Under the pieces are notes generated by a model. It was given only the letters and a program-made list of their open reading frames with translations, was not told the origin of the DNA and did not search any database. A DNA stretch of 64,000 nucleotides from assembly GCA_964016105.1 (NCBI GenBank), contig CAXHEX010000024.1, positions 1 to 64,000 on the forward strand. Direction: 5' to 3'. Below, in pieces: positions 7,498-15,997 of this stretch; position 1 is the stretch's first letter; each line of letters opens with the position of its first letter. A program made the position numbers and the translations under genes. Source of the DNA: Ketobacter sp964016105. Lineage in GTDB: Bacteria > Pseudomonadota > Gammaproteobacteria > Pseudomonadales > Ketobacteraceae.

Positions 7498-7809
7498 GGT
7501 TTCGTTTGTGGCGCAAATAAGATAATAACTGTCTGATTTATAATAAAATATATTTTTGTTTCTCCTGTTAGGGCTATGTTGTCGCTAGATAAAAAGTTGT
7601 TTTTAGGGGAACGTATTTAATTTTTAGTTGGGTTTTTGCGAACTGGTGTGAGTGGCGAGTTGGCATCGGGGATTCTTTTTAAACCGTATCGACAAGGTTT
7701 GGTCTGGTTGTTATTCTGTGGGGCATTCTTTTTTCCTTCGGAGCAAGCCGATGATTCTGTGATTTTCCAATAACGTCGAACATCACTTTCGAATTGTGGA
7801 GAATCAACA
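7498..7809. other. Intergenic region between B2 promoter and ABC-F gene
   Basis: No convincing gene is seen in these 312 nt; a 72-codon minus-strand reading frame overlaps the ABC-F start and has no family likeness. GTTTTTGCGAAC at 7632-7643 resembles the candidate activator motif at 4350-4361. TTTGTGGCGCAAA near 7505-7517 is a small imperfect palindrome. Confidence 0.35.
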
Positions 7810-9471
7810 TTGGCTACTTTCTTATCTGCGAGCAATTTGTCGTTCCGGCTCGGTAACGGCGACTATCTTTTTCAAAACATAAGTTTTTGTATTCAACAAC
7901 GCCTCACTGCTATTGTCGGTGCAAACGGCGTTGGGAAATCTGTGCTGGGGCGCTGTATCAGCGGAGAGCTGGTTGTTGATTCGGGCAATCTACAGTTACA
8001 AGGGCGGGTTCATTATGTGCCCCAGGGAGCTCAGCATATTGAAGGCCTGGCCGTTATAGATTTATTTCATCTAGCAGGGGCGTTTAGTGCTGCACAGCGA
8101 GTTGAAAATGGCTCCGTTTGTCCCGGTGATTTCGCCGCTGCACAAGCTTGGTGGGAGGAGTCTGCGGCATTGGTGGAGACTTCGCGTGTGGTGGGCCTAC
8201 AACAAGAGCCTGACTGGCTGCGCCCAGTGGCTACCTTTTCTGGTGGCGAACAATTTCGATTGATGTGGGCAGCCGCGCTGATGGTGAGTCCAGACCTGTT
8301 CATTTTTGATGAGCCCACTAATCATTTAGACCGAGCGGGCCGAGCACACTTCTTTAACTGGATTTCAGAACAGCAGCGGCCATTTTTGGTGATCAGTCAT
8401 GATCGTGAGTTGCTAAATAAGGCGGATGCGATACTGGAAATGACGTCATCTGCTATTTACGTACATCCTGGATGTTATCAGAGCTATCTTACAGAGAGGG
8501 ATCATCGCTGGAGCAGGCAGAAACAGTCACTGAGTAGTGTTAAAAAAGAACAGCAGCGACAGGCAATTAAAGAACAGCAAGCTTTCGAGAAGCAGCAACA
8601 AAGAGCGGCCAGAGGCAGAACTAAAGCGGAAAAAACAGGGCTCGACAAGATGCTCAGGGATACCATGAAACAATCCGCTGAAAACAGTCAGGGCCAGCAA
8701 AAGCTGCTTCGCCAACAACGCGAGAATGTGGCGCAATACAGGCTTGATCGAGTGGAGAGCCAGCAGGAATGGGATGAACCGCTGAACTTGGATCTGCCTC
8801 AGTCCTGCCTACCTGAACATAAAGTGGTTTTGTCCATGGATGGCCTGGTCACGGGTGTTGGAACGGGTGTTGGAACGGGTGTTGACTCTGGTATTGACTC
8901 TGGTAAGGGTGCCCCAAATCATGGCCCCATATCCACTGTCTTAAAGGGCCCATTTAGGCTACGTATTAATGGAGCAAATGGGATCGGTAAGAGTCTTCTC
9001 ATGAAAACCCTAGCCAATCAGTTGCCACCCATTGTTGGTGACTATAGGTGCCATGTGCCCGCTATGCATCTGGATCAGCACTTTTATCATTTTGATCCAG
9101 AGCTGAGCGCCATTGAAAATTTACTACACCACCAGCCATCTAGAACCGACCAGGAAGGGCGCCAAATATTAGCCCGTGTTCGCCTGCGTAATAAAAAAGC
9201 TGATATACCGTTTGGCCAGCTCAGTGGTGGTGAGCAACTGAAAACGGTTCTGGCCACGGAGTTGATGGGGGGAGTTACACCGCAGTTAATATTGCTGGAC
9301 GAACCCACCAATCATCTGGACATGGACAGTACCCTCATGCTGGAACAAGCGCTAAGTCACTATCAGGGAGCATTGATTGTAATCAGTCACGATGAGCTTT
9401 TCGTAAATACATTGAATTTGACACATCAACTGAATCTTCCGAGTTCAAAGGTGGAAGTGCGGCCTTCTTGA
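7810..9471 (+). CDS. ABC-F family ATP-binding protein
   Basis: A 553-residue soluble protein with two ABC ATPase domains and no membrane segments. Walker A motifs are GANGVGKS near residue 37 and GANGIGKS near 391; signature motifs are FSGGEQ and LSGGEQ; each domain has DEPTNHLD. The domains are joined by a long charged, Gln-rich linker. This is the ABC-F layout, whose members act at the ribosome in translation or antibiotic protection. The start is a TTG at 7810 with GGAG 8 nt upstream. A 12-bp tandem repeat in the second linker encodes TGVGTGVGTG. Whether it relates to the neighbouring peptide system is unknown. Confidence 0.85.
   Translation: MATFLSASNLSFRLGNGDYLFQNISFCIQQRLTAIVGANGVGKSVLGRCISGELVVDSGNLQLQGRVHYVPQGAQHIEGLAVIDLFHLAGAFSAAQRVENGSVCPGDFAAAQAWWEESAALVETSRVVGLQQEPDWLRPVATFSGGEQFRLMWAAALMVSPDLFIFDEPTNHLDRAGRAHFFNWISEQQRPFLVISHDRELLNKADAILEMTSSAIYVHPGCYQSYLTERDHRWSRQKQSLSSVKKEQQRQAIKEQQAFEKQQQRAARGRTKAEKTGLDKMLRDTMKQSAENSQGQQKLLRQQRENVAQYRLDRVESQQEWDEPLNLDLPQSCLPEHKVVLSMDGLVTGVGTGVGTGVDSGIDSGKGAPNHGPISTVLKGPFRLRINGANGIGKSLLMKTLANQLPPIVGDYRCHVPAMHLDQHFYHFDPELSAIENLLHHQPSRTDQEGRQILARVRLRNKKADIPFGQLSGGEQLKTVLATELMGGVTPQLILLDEPTNHLDMDSTLMLEQALSHYQGALIVISHDELFVNTLNLTHQLNLPSSKVEVRPS
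8851..8898 (+). repeat. 12-bp tandem repeat within the ABC-F gene
   Basis: ACGGGTGTTGGA occurs twice, then ACGGGTGTTGAC, then TCTGGTATTGAC, followed by a partial unit. The unit is a multiple of three, so changes in copy number would lengthen or shorten the Gly/Val/Thr linker between the ATPase domains without a frameshift. Confidence 0.85.
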
Positions 9472-9526
9472 ACATCTATGCTGCCAGTCTCGCTGTTCTG
9501 TAACCATGGGGCATTCTTCACTAATG

Positions 9527-10096
9527 TCAAAACTCGGGGAATTGATGTGGCAAATCACCACACACTTCTTCCCTTTCGGAAGCTGAGCATCGATCCACGC
9601 CATAATGGTCGGAATACAAATGTCCGCTAAGACAGGCCTGTGTTCGTCCATAGGTCACTAGGTACACTGTGGCAGTATCTCTGATATTTAGGTTTCGACC
9701 CTGACTGCTTTTTAAATCACAAATGGAGTCATAGATAGCGCATTTGATGTTCGACATATCAAAGTTCTTAACCTTAGCGCTGGGGCGGCACTGTGGGAAT
9801 ATAAAATCAGGGTTTGGCGGAACCGTATGCCAGCGCTCACTCCATGTGACGCCGGCGCATTGGCGGGCGTGCTTTCGGGCATCTCTTCGCGCGCTATTTG
9901 CTGTAGCGCCTCTACCACTGGCTGAAAACTTTTCCATGGTTACCCTTTTGGTTGGAAAATGGCCGCGGGCATTTAAATCTAGACGTAGTTCCGCATCACA
10001 GCTCCGCTCTTTGGCCCCATAGCTGTTGAAACTTAATAATAACGCGGCCAAGCCTATTGTCTGAATTAATATCAGCCTAAACGTTACGTTAACCAT
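9527..10096 (-). CDS. Secreted cysteine-rich hypothetical protein
   Basis: A 189-residue protein with a Sec-type signal peptide (hydrophobic residues about 6-22, likely cleavage after SYGA near residue 28). The mature part contains about ten cysteines, which suggests disulfide bonds in the periplasm or outside. No domain recognised. The start is well supported by AAGGAG six bases before the ATG. It is convergent with the ABC-F gene and divergent from the peptide C region. Confidence 0.7.
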   Translation of the reverse strand: MVNVTFRLILIQTIGLAALLLSFNSYGAKERSCDAELRLDLNARGHFPTKRVTMEKFSASGRGATANSARRDARKHARQCAGVTWSERWHTVPPNPDFIFPQCRPSAKVKNFDMSNIKCAIYDSICDLKSSQGRNLNIRDTATVYLVTYGRTQACLSGHLYSDHYGVDRCSASEREEVCGDLPHQFPEF

Positions 10097-10438
10097 AACT
10101 TGCTCCTTGTCTCGGTTGTATAAATTTAATTAGTTTTTTTAGACTACAGATGATCGATTAACAACGCTGTAACGTTTGCACGGCCGTTATAACAAAAAAT
10201 ACCAAGTTGCAGTGGGGGGGCAGCTAAAAACGTTCTCATACCAGGGAGAGATAGAATTGTATGTAGTCGAAGGGAAGAGGTTGTTTGTGTTGTTAGAACT
10301 TTCTATGGAAAATGTTTCTTGGTGCCCAACAAAATAGAAAGGTAGGCTGGCGAGCGGGGTATTGTTTGGTAATTTTAATAAAGATTTAATCGTTGTTAAT
10401 CAAAGTGTTATGCTGTTTTTCGGGGTTTTCGGGAACGT
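10097..10438. other. Intergenic region upstream of peptide C
   Basis: These 342 nt hold no gene I can support. They must contain the promoter of the secreted protein on the minus strand and any activator sites for the sigma-54 promoter at 10439. TTGG-TGC-CCAA near 10319-10329 and GTT-N5-AAC near 10290 are small inverted repeats of uncertain meaning. Confidence 0.35.
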
Positions 10439-10455
10439 TGGCATCTTCTGTGCTT
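10439..10455 (+). promoter_or_regulatory. Sigma-54-type promoter of peptide C
   Basis: TGGCATCTTCTGTGCTT keeps TGGCA at -24 and TGC at -12 with the exact sigma-54 spacing. It lies about 50 nt upstream of the peptide C start codon. It is a weaker match than the A/B promoters (T for the last C of TGGCAC, G for the first T of TTGC pair), but its position in front of a third double-glycine peptide makes it credible. Confidence 0.7.
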
Positions 10456-10505
10456 TCTCTATAACAACAGAGAACTAAAACAGATTTGAACCAGGAGAAA
10501 CAACT

Positions 10506-10820
10506 ATGACATCTTCAATCACAATCAACGATCTTAAGAAGAACCACATACTGGATCGGGAATCCATGAAAAGCCTGAAGGGCGGTGTTGCCGAAGGCTA
10601 CCTGTTCAGAGGGCCATCGCCATCAATCAATACTTCTGTGTCCCCAACTCAGATATTTAACATTCAGAATCTGGACTACACAGTGAACAACACTGTCATT
10701 GAACAGTTCACTCAGCAAACCAACAACCTCAGCCAGATAAACATCACTGAGGTGATTGCTATCGATTCTTATGTGGACGCCAGCGTAAATCAGGGACAGA
10801 TCGGCTTAAATAAATTTTAA
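10506..10820 (+). CDS. Double-glycine leader secreted protein C
   Basis: A 104-residue precursor with a 27-residue leader ending LDRESMKSLKGG: Leu16, Met21 and Leu24 sit at -12, -7 and -4 before Gly26-Gly27. The predicted 77-residue core is not similar to A or B. It is rich in Asn, Gln, Ile, Thr and Val (10 Asn and 8 Gln by hand count), has only two basic residues and no Cys. That composition resembles aggregation-prone or fibre-forming proteins rather than a membrane-active bacteriocin. AGGAG lies 8 nt before the ATG. The gene is convergent with the sigma-54 activator gene, and their stop codons overlap by 3 bases of a 4-base overlap. Function unknown. Confidence 0.82.
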   Translation: MTSSITINDLKKNHILDRESMKSLKGGVAEGYLFRGPSPSINTSVSPTQIFNIQNLDYTVNNTVIEQFTQQTNNLSQINITEVIAIDSYVDASVNQGQIGLNKF

Positions 10821-12106
10821 GCCGGCGTTTTTGAGTCGGCTGTTTCTGTACGGCGTTTAAAGTCTTTGGACTTAATGCCGTGCTTTTTCAGCAAGGTCTG
10901 GAGATGGGAACGGTTCATCTCGATTTGCTTCGCCAGTTCTACCACGCGACCGTTGACGGATTTGAGCCCTCGTTCCAGAAACTGTTTTTCCGCGGCGTCG
11001 CTGGCGGCTTTTTTCACATCGCTTAGGGCCATGTCCGTTGCCTGTAATACCGGGTCAATGGTAGGCATATGCATACGGGTTTTGGGTATCAGCTCATCAG
11101 GTAGATGATGTATATCCGCTTCTTGTTCCGCCAGGCAAGTGAGGCGGTATATCAGGTTCCGTAGTTCCCGGATATTTCCTGGGTAGTTATAGCTGTTCAG
11201 GAATCGCTGTAAATCCTTATTGAATTGGATCGGGCTGCGGTTAAGACGCTCTGCCGCTTCCGAACAAAAGTATTCCTGCAATAACGGTATTTCGTCTTTT
11301 CGTTCCCGCAAAGGTGGCACCGTGACTTGGATTACGCTGAGGCGGTAATACAGGTCTTCCCGAAATGTGCCTTCCTCGCTTTGTTTGCGCAGATTGCGAT
11401 TGGTGGCGGCCACCACACGGGTGTCCACGATGGAGCGTTGATCAGAACCCACCCGTTGGATTTCATTGGATTGCAGCACCCGCAGCAGCTTCACCTGACT
11501 CTGCATGGGCAGCTCACCGATTTCATCGAGAAAAATGGTGCCTTCGTGGGCACTTTCGAATAGCCCTTTGCGATCCGATGTGGCGCCGGTAAATGCGCCT
11601 TTTTTATGGCCAAACAGTTCCGACTCAATCAGGCTTTCCGGAATGGCACCACAGTTGACGGAGATTAAGGGCTTATCCGAGCGGCTGCCGTTGGCGTGAA
11701 TCACCCGTGCCATAAGCTCCTTACCGGTTCCGCTTTCGCCGTCAATTAATACGGGAAGGTCGGTGGGGGCGGCTTTCTCGGCAATTTCCAGAGCTGCCAG
11801 TAACTTCGGGTTTTCACCGAATACCCCTTCAAACACAAAACTGCGATCGATGAGAGCCTGGCGACGTTCCGCTTCGGTGCTGGGTTGGGCAGTTTGCTGT
11901 TTTTGCGCGGCTTCCAAAAAGCGTTCTTGGTGAGACAGTTGCAAAATGTCTTCCCGTAGGCGGTTGCTCTGATCCAGCAATTTTTGAATTTCCGGCCGTT
12001 CCAGCTTGGATGCCCAGCGTAAGGTAGAGCGCAAAATCTCTAGCTTTTCCAGGATACCCGCGTGGGAAACCGATGCTGTTCTCTTGCGCACATTGTAAAG
12101 CTTCAC
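10817..12106 (-). CDS. Sigma-54-dependent transcriptional activator without receiver domain
   Basis: A 429-residue bacterial enhancer-binding protein. It has a Walker A motif (GESGTGKE, residues 123-130), the GAFTGA loop that contacts sigma-54 (170-175), a Walker B region (IFLDEIGELP) and a C-terminal Fis-type helix-turn-helix (VVELAKQIEMNRSHLQTLLKK). The first 80 residues are charged and probably coiled-coil; there is no response-regulator receiver, GAF or PAS domain. It is the last gene of the exporter operon and overlaps the ABC gene by 4 nt, which suggests translational coupling. The likely targets are the three sigma-54-type promoters of the A/B and C peptides. With no sensory domain, its activity may be set by a partner protein, as with PspF; that is inference. 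Confidence 0.9.
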   Translation of the reverse strand: MKLYNVRKRTASVSHAGILEKLEILRSTLRWASKLERPEIQKLLDQSNRLREDILQLSHQERFLEAAQKQQTAQPSTEAERRQALIDRSFVFEGVFGENPKLLAALEIAEKAAPTDLPVLIDGESGTGKELMARVIHANGSRSDKPLISVNCGAIPESLIESELFGHKKGAFTGATSDRKGLFESAHEGTIFLDEIGELPMQSQVKLLRVLQSNEIQRVGSDQRSIVDTRVVAATNRNLRKQSEEGTFREDLYYRLSVIQVTVPPLRERKDEIPLLQEYFCSEAAERLNRSPIQFNKDLQRFLNSYNYPGNIRELRNLIYRLTCLAEQEADIHHLPDELIPKTRMHMPTIDPVLQATDMALSDVKKAASDAAEKQFLERGLKSVNGRVVELAKQIEMNRSHLQTLLKKHGIKSKDFKRRTETADSKTPA

Positions 12107-15100
12107 GGTGCCTCCGAAATCTGCTTCTGTACCAGCTGATAGTACATGCCTTTGCGGTCCAGTAATTCCTGGTGGTTACCCTGTTCCACCAGGGCGCCCT
12201 TGTACAACACCAAAATCTTATCCGCTTGCATAATGGTGCTGAGACGGTGGGCAATGACCACCGAGGTTTTGTCTTGCATGATGTTCTTCATGTTTTCAAG
12301 AATATTGCTCTCGGCCTGCGTATCCAGCGCGGAGGTGGCTTCGTCAAAAATCAGCAACCGGGGGGCGTGATAAAGTGCTCGGGCAATACAAACACGCTGC
12401 ATCTGGCCACCTGACAATCCCATGCCTCTTTCGCCTACTACCTGCTCGTACCCGAGAGGCATGGCACTAATAAAGTCGTGGGCGTCGGCCATTTTGCATA
12501 CTTCCATTACCCGCCGCAGATCAGGGTTGTTGTCGCCGGCGGCGATGTTCTCTGCGATACTGCCGGAAAACAGCAGGTTGGATTGCATTACATAGCCAAT
12601 GCGAGAGCGATAGAATTCTTTATCGATATTTTTGAGGTCGTAGCCGTCAACGTTGATCTTACCTTCTGTTGGATTGAAAAATCCCACTAGCATTTTCGCC
12701 AGGGTGGTTTTGCCAGAGCCACTTTGGCCAACAATGGCCACCATCTCACCAGCTTTAATATCGAAGCTGATGTTCTCAAGAATATAATCTCCTGAGTCAC
12801 CATAGCGAAAGTACACTTGATCAAATTGGATATCACCTTGCAGTTCCGGCAGCATCACCCGGGAGCCAATATCTTCCGGCTTCTGTTCCGGCTCCATGTC
12901 CAGCACATCACCCAGTCGTTCCATGGCCACACCAGCGCTGTGAATCTGATTCCACAAACCCACCAGGCCCATCAACGGTGCCAGTACACTGCCCATCAAA
13001 GCATTAAATGCCATCAGTTGACCGATGGTAAGCTCATTGGATAAAACCTGGGTAGCACCTATCCACAGTATCACCACGGTGATCATGGAGTTGAGGAGTT
13101 GGCTGATGAAACCCACCCAGATGCCAAAACGCTGGGAGCGGTATTGCACATTCAGCGAATTCACGTATTTCTTTTCCCATTTTATGCGCATGGTGCGTTC
13201 CATGCCCATGGCTTTAATGGTTTCCGCGCCACCGAGGGTTTCCATCAATACGGAATCGGCATCGGTGGAGGCGGTGAAGGTCTCCCGGGCATAGCTTTTC
13301 AGTTTGGGGGTGACCAGCACCGTGAGCAGAATGATGGGAATCACCATGGCAATCAGTAAACTGGTGAGGGTGACGTTGTAGAGAAACAAAATGGTGAAAT
13401 AGATAAACACCATCAATAGATTGAGGATGGTGGATACGGTGGCACCTGTTAGGAACGATCGTATGGTCTGGTTTTCCTGAAAGCGGGCAAAGATATCACC
13501 GGTTTTTCGCTTCGAGAAAAAGGAGATGGGTAGTGACATGGCATGCTTGAAGAAATGAGACATCATGGAGAAGTCCATATTCCTCACCATATAGGTCATT
13601 AAAAATGACCTTAGCACCGTACTCACCTGGGTAAACAGATTGGTAATAATAAAGCCGACGATAAGTAAATTGAGCAGGTTGACGTTGGCGTGGACAATGA
13701 CCCTGTCAAGAATATTCTGGATGATGACCGGTGGAATAATACCGAGCATCTGAATAATAAAGGTGGCAAGAAACAGGTGTAGCAGAATTTTTTTGTAGGG
13801 CTGCAGGTAATGAATAAAACGAATCCAGGGGGATTGTCCCGCTTCCGGTTGTGCCAGATCGTTACCTGGGTCAAATAGCAGGCAGGTTCCGCTCCAGCCT
13901 TTTTCAAATTCTTCCACGGTCATTTTGCGGAAGCCGGGGCCGGGGTCTGCTACCCACACATGCTTTTTAGAAACCCCATAGACGATGATGTAGTGATAGC
14001 CTTCCCAGTGGGCGATAAACGGCATCTGAAAGCCCAGCAAGGATTCGTAGGTACATTGGATGCCGCGGGTATTGAAGCCCAGGGAATCACCTACTTTTGC
14101 CAGGCTTTCCAGGGTGGCACCTTCCGTGGTGACGTTGGCCATTTCCCTTAATTTGCCCAGGGTGAGGGGGATCTTGTAATACTTGCAGATCATGGCCAGG
14201 CAGGCAGCCCCGCAGTCCATTTCCTCTGCCTGTTCCACCAACGGGAAGCGCTTGATAACCCGCTCTCCCATACCGGGCTTTGACCACAGGTCAAACACTT
14301 CCGGTAGGCGACGCCGTTGTGATAGTTTTTTCTGGCGTTCCAATTCACGCTCGTAGAAAGAAATCCGTTGTTCCAGGGCTTCGCCCAGGCGGTTATTTCT
14401 TTCCAGAATAAAGTGTACTGTCTTTTCCGGAATCACCAGCAGCACCGAATCCTGGGATGCGGTGGCAGTCATCATCTGTTCCTGACGCAGCAGGCAGGCC
14501 TTTTCGCCGAATACTTCGCCTTTTTTCAAGGAGGCAATGGTGTACTCGTTGCCTTCTTCGTTGCGGGTCAGTTGTACTTGTCCCTGGCGTACCACGTAGA
14601 GTCTGCGGTCTTCCTTGCCATCCTGCTGCAGAATAACAGAGCCCGCTTTCATTCGTTTCACGCCCACGGTGGCCACTACCTGGGCGATTTCGCTTTTATC
14701 GACTTTGCCTCGGAGATCAAACAGCCGGTTAACCAGTCCTCCGGCGGAGGCAATGGCGGCGTAGGTTGCTACAAAGGATCGGGCTTTATCGTTCTGCTGA
14801 AAAATATCCGTAAAGGCTTCTTTGGCAATAAAAATGATTTCCGTCTTACCGGAAGACCGCACGGAATATTCCAATGTCTGATCTCGGAGCATGCCGATTT
14901 CACTGAATACTTCACCGGCTTTGCGCACGCCCTGGCTGGTTTCTTTGCCGTTTTCTTCTATAAATAAGCGCGCCGCGCCGGTTTTTATGCAATAGATGCC
15001 CTTGGCTTTGTCTCCTGCATTGGCAATGGCTTCGCCAAATTTATAGAAGCGCTTTTCTCCTGCTGCTGCAATTCGGTTGAGGGCTGGGCGGTCAAAGCAG

Positions 15101-15201
15101 GACAGTATCTCCAGGTTTGAGAGAAACTCATTCAGTTCATGGTCTTTTGAATTTCGATCTACACTGCTACTTTCTTTTTCTGGCAAGACATTATCAGACA
15201 T
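12103..15201 (-). CDS. C39-peptidase ABC exporter with two cyclic-nucleotide-type domains
   Basis: A 1032-residue inner-membrane transporter that would cut double-glycine leaders and export the core peptides. Domain order: two cyclic-nucleotide-binding-like domains (about 25-155 and 160-295), a C39 peptidase (about 320-445), six membrane helices (about 475-765) and an ABC ATPase (about 790-1030). The peptidase is intact: Gln324, Cys330, His403 and Asp419 have the expected spacing. The ATPase has GQSGSGKTT, LSGGQ and FDEATSALD. In both cNMP-like domains the arginine that normally holds the cyclic phosphate looks replaced (by Leu and Met), so they may bind another ligand or none. It follows the parvulin gene by 18 nt in the operon and overlaps the activator gene by 4 nt. 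Confidence 0.93.
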   Translation of the reverse strand: MSDNVLPEKESSSVDRNSKDHELNEFLSNLEILSCFDRPALNRIAAAGEKRFYKFGEAIANAGDKAKGIYCIKTGAARLFIEENGKETSQGVRKAGEVFSEIGMLRDQTLEYSVRSSGKTEIIFIAKEAFTDIFQQNDKARSFVATYAAIASAGGLVNRLFDLRGKVDKSEIAQVVATVGVKRMKAGSVILQQDGKEDRRLYVVRQGQVQLTRNEEGNEYTIASLKKGEVFGEKACLLRQEQMMTATASQDSVLLVIPEKTVHFILERNNRLGEALEQRISFYERELERQKKLSQRRRLPEVFDLWSKPGMGERVIKRFPLVEQAEEMDCGAACLAMICKYYKIPLTLGKLREMANVTTEGATLESLAKVGDSLGFNTRGIQCTYESLLGFQMPFIAHWEGYHYIIVYGVSKKHVWVADPGPGFRKMTVEEFEKGWSGTCLLFDPGNDLAQPEAGQSPWIRFIHYLQPYKKILLHLFLATFIIQMLGIIPPVIIQNILDRVIVHANVNLLNLLIVGFIITNLFTQVSTVLRSFLMTYMVRNMDFSMMSHFFKHAMSLPISFFSKRKTGDIFARFQENQTIRSFLTGATVSTILNLLMVFIYFTILFLYNVTLTSLLIAMVIPIILLTVLVTPKLKSYARETFTASTDADSVLMETLGGAETIKAMGMERTMRIKWEKKYVNSLNVQYRSQRFGIWVGFISQLLNSMITVVILWIGATQVLSNELTIGQLMAFNALMGSVLAPLMGLVGLWNQIHSAGVAMERLGDVLDMEPEQKPEDIGSRVMLPELQGDIQFDQVYFRYGDSGDYILENISFDIKAGEMVAIVGQSGSGKTTLAKMLVGFFNPTEGKINVDGYDLKNIDKEFYRSRIGYVMQSNLLFSGSIAENIAAGDNNPDLRRVMEVCKMADAHDFISAMPLGYEQVVGERGMGLSGGQMQRVCIARALYHAPRLLIFDEATSALDTQAESNILENMKNIMQDKTSVVIAHRLSTIMQADKILVLYKGALVEQGNHQELLDRKGMYYQLVQKQISEAP

Positions 15202-15219
15202 CGGTAATCAACATTCCTG

Positions 15220-15969
15220 TCACAGTATTTCAATGGTGTGTTCACGGGCCTGCGCCGCCAGCCATTGATCTTGGATCAGGCGTTTGATTTCACTGCGGGT
15301 GTCGTCGTCCAACGACGCCGGGTTAGAAAGCCCCACCCGAAAGATTTCCATGTAGTCACCGCCGGTGGCAAAGGGGCCCAATACCTGTCCTTCACTGGCA
15401 CTGAACAACTTGGCTTCTATATCAGCCTGCATCATGCCCCGTTTTAACGAACCGATATAACCAGCCTGTTCCCGGGTGTCGGCCAGTGAGTGTTCCGTGG
15501 CCAGCTCTTCAAACATCTCTGGAGCGTCTTCCAGGATGGACATGATTTCCCGTGCGGCACCTTCGTCGTCCACCAGTATGTGGCTCACTTCAATCTTATC
15601 GAAGCTGGGCCGATTCAGGTTGAACACTTCTTCCACCGCGTTGTCGTTCACAATATGACTCTGTAGCTTTTCCTGATAAATAGAGTCCGTCAGGAACACC
15701 TCGAAATCGTCCAGGGAGACACCCAGTGCATCAAAATACTCATTGGTTTCTTTGGCTCGATGCAGGTCGTGGGCTCGGCGAAATTGGTCGGCTTTTTCCT
15801 GTAGTTCCTCATCGGTGATTTTAATCCCCAGTTTTTTTGCGGCTCTTACCGTAAGCTGATCCTTGAGAATTTCATCCATCAACGTTTCAAAGCGGCCATT
15901 GAGTTTTAAAATTCGAATAAAATCGTCTGTAGTAAACGTATCACCGTCGATTTTTACAATTCCGGACAT
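15220..15969 (-). CDS. SurA/PpiC-type peptidylprolyl isomerase, no signal peptide
   Basis: About 249 residues: a SurA-like helical N-terminal part (about 1-120) and a parvulin domain (about 125-225) with SHILV and a GYIGSLKRGMM stretch, followed by a helical tail. Parvulins isomerise Xaa-Pro bonds and act as chaperones. There is no signal peptide or membrane segment, so it should stay in the cytosol, unlike SurA and PrsA. The ATG at 15969 is preceded by AAGAGG at 8 nt; an upstream GTG at 15978 overlaps that site and is less likely. It sits between the HlyD and exporter genes with short gaps. I infer that it holds the precursors, which have conserved prolines (SAPxL, SPTSIPS), in a form fit for export. 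Confidence 0.88.
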   Translation of the reverse strand: MSGIVKIDGDTFTTDDFIRILKLNGRFETLMDEILKDQLTVRAAKKLGIKITDEELQEKADQFRRAHDLHRAKETNEYFDALGVSLDDFEVFLTDSIYQEKLQSHIVNDNAVEEVFNLNRPSFDKIEVSHILVDDEGAAREIMSILEDAPEMFEELATEHSLADTREQAGYIGSLKRGMMQADIEAKLFSASEGQVLGPFATGGDYMEIFRVGLSNPASLDDDTRSEIKRLIQDQWLAAQAREHTIEIL

Positions 15970-15997
15970 GCCAATCACCTCTTGATCTAAATACTTG

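Noticed and set aside
7617..7835. 72-codon minus-strand reading frame
   Set aside because: It overlaps the ABC-F start on the opposite strand, has no good ribosome-binding site and no recognisable features.
10801..10850. Terminator between peptide C and the activator gene
   Set aside because: Only a short AGCCG/CGGCT pairing with a large loop; too weak to call.
14368..14967. 199-codon plus-strand reading frame antisense to the exporter
   Set aside because: It is the opposite-strand shadow of the conserved cNMP-like domains; no independent start signal.
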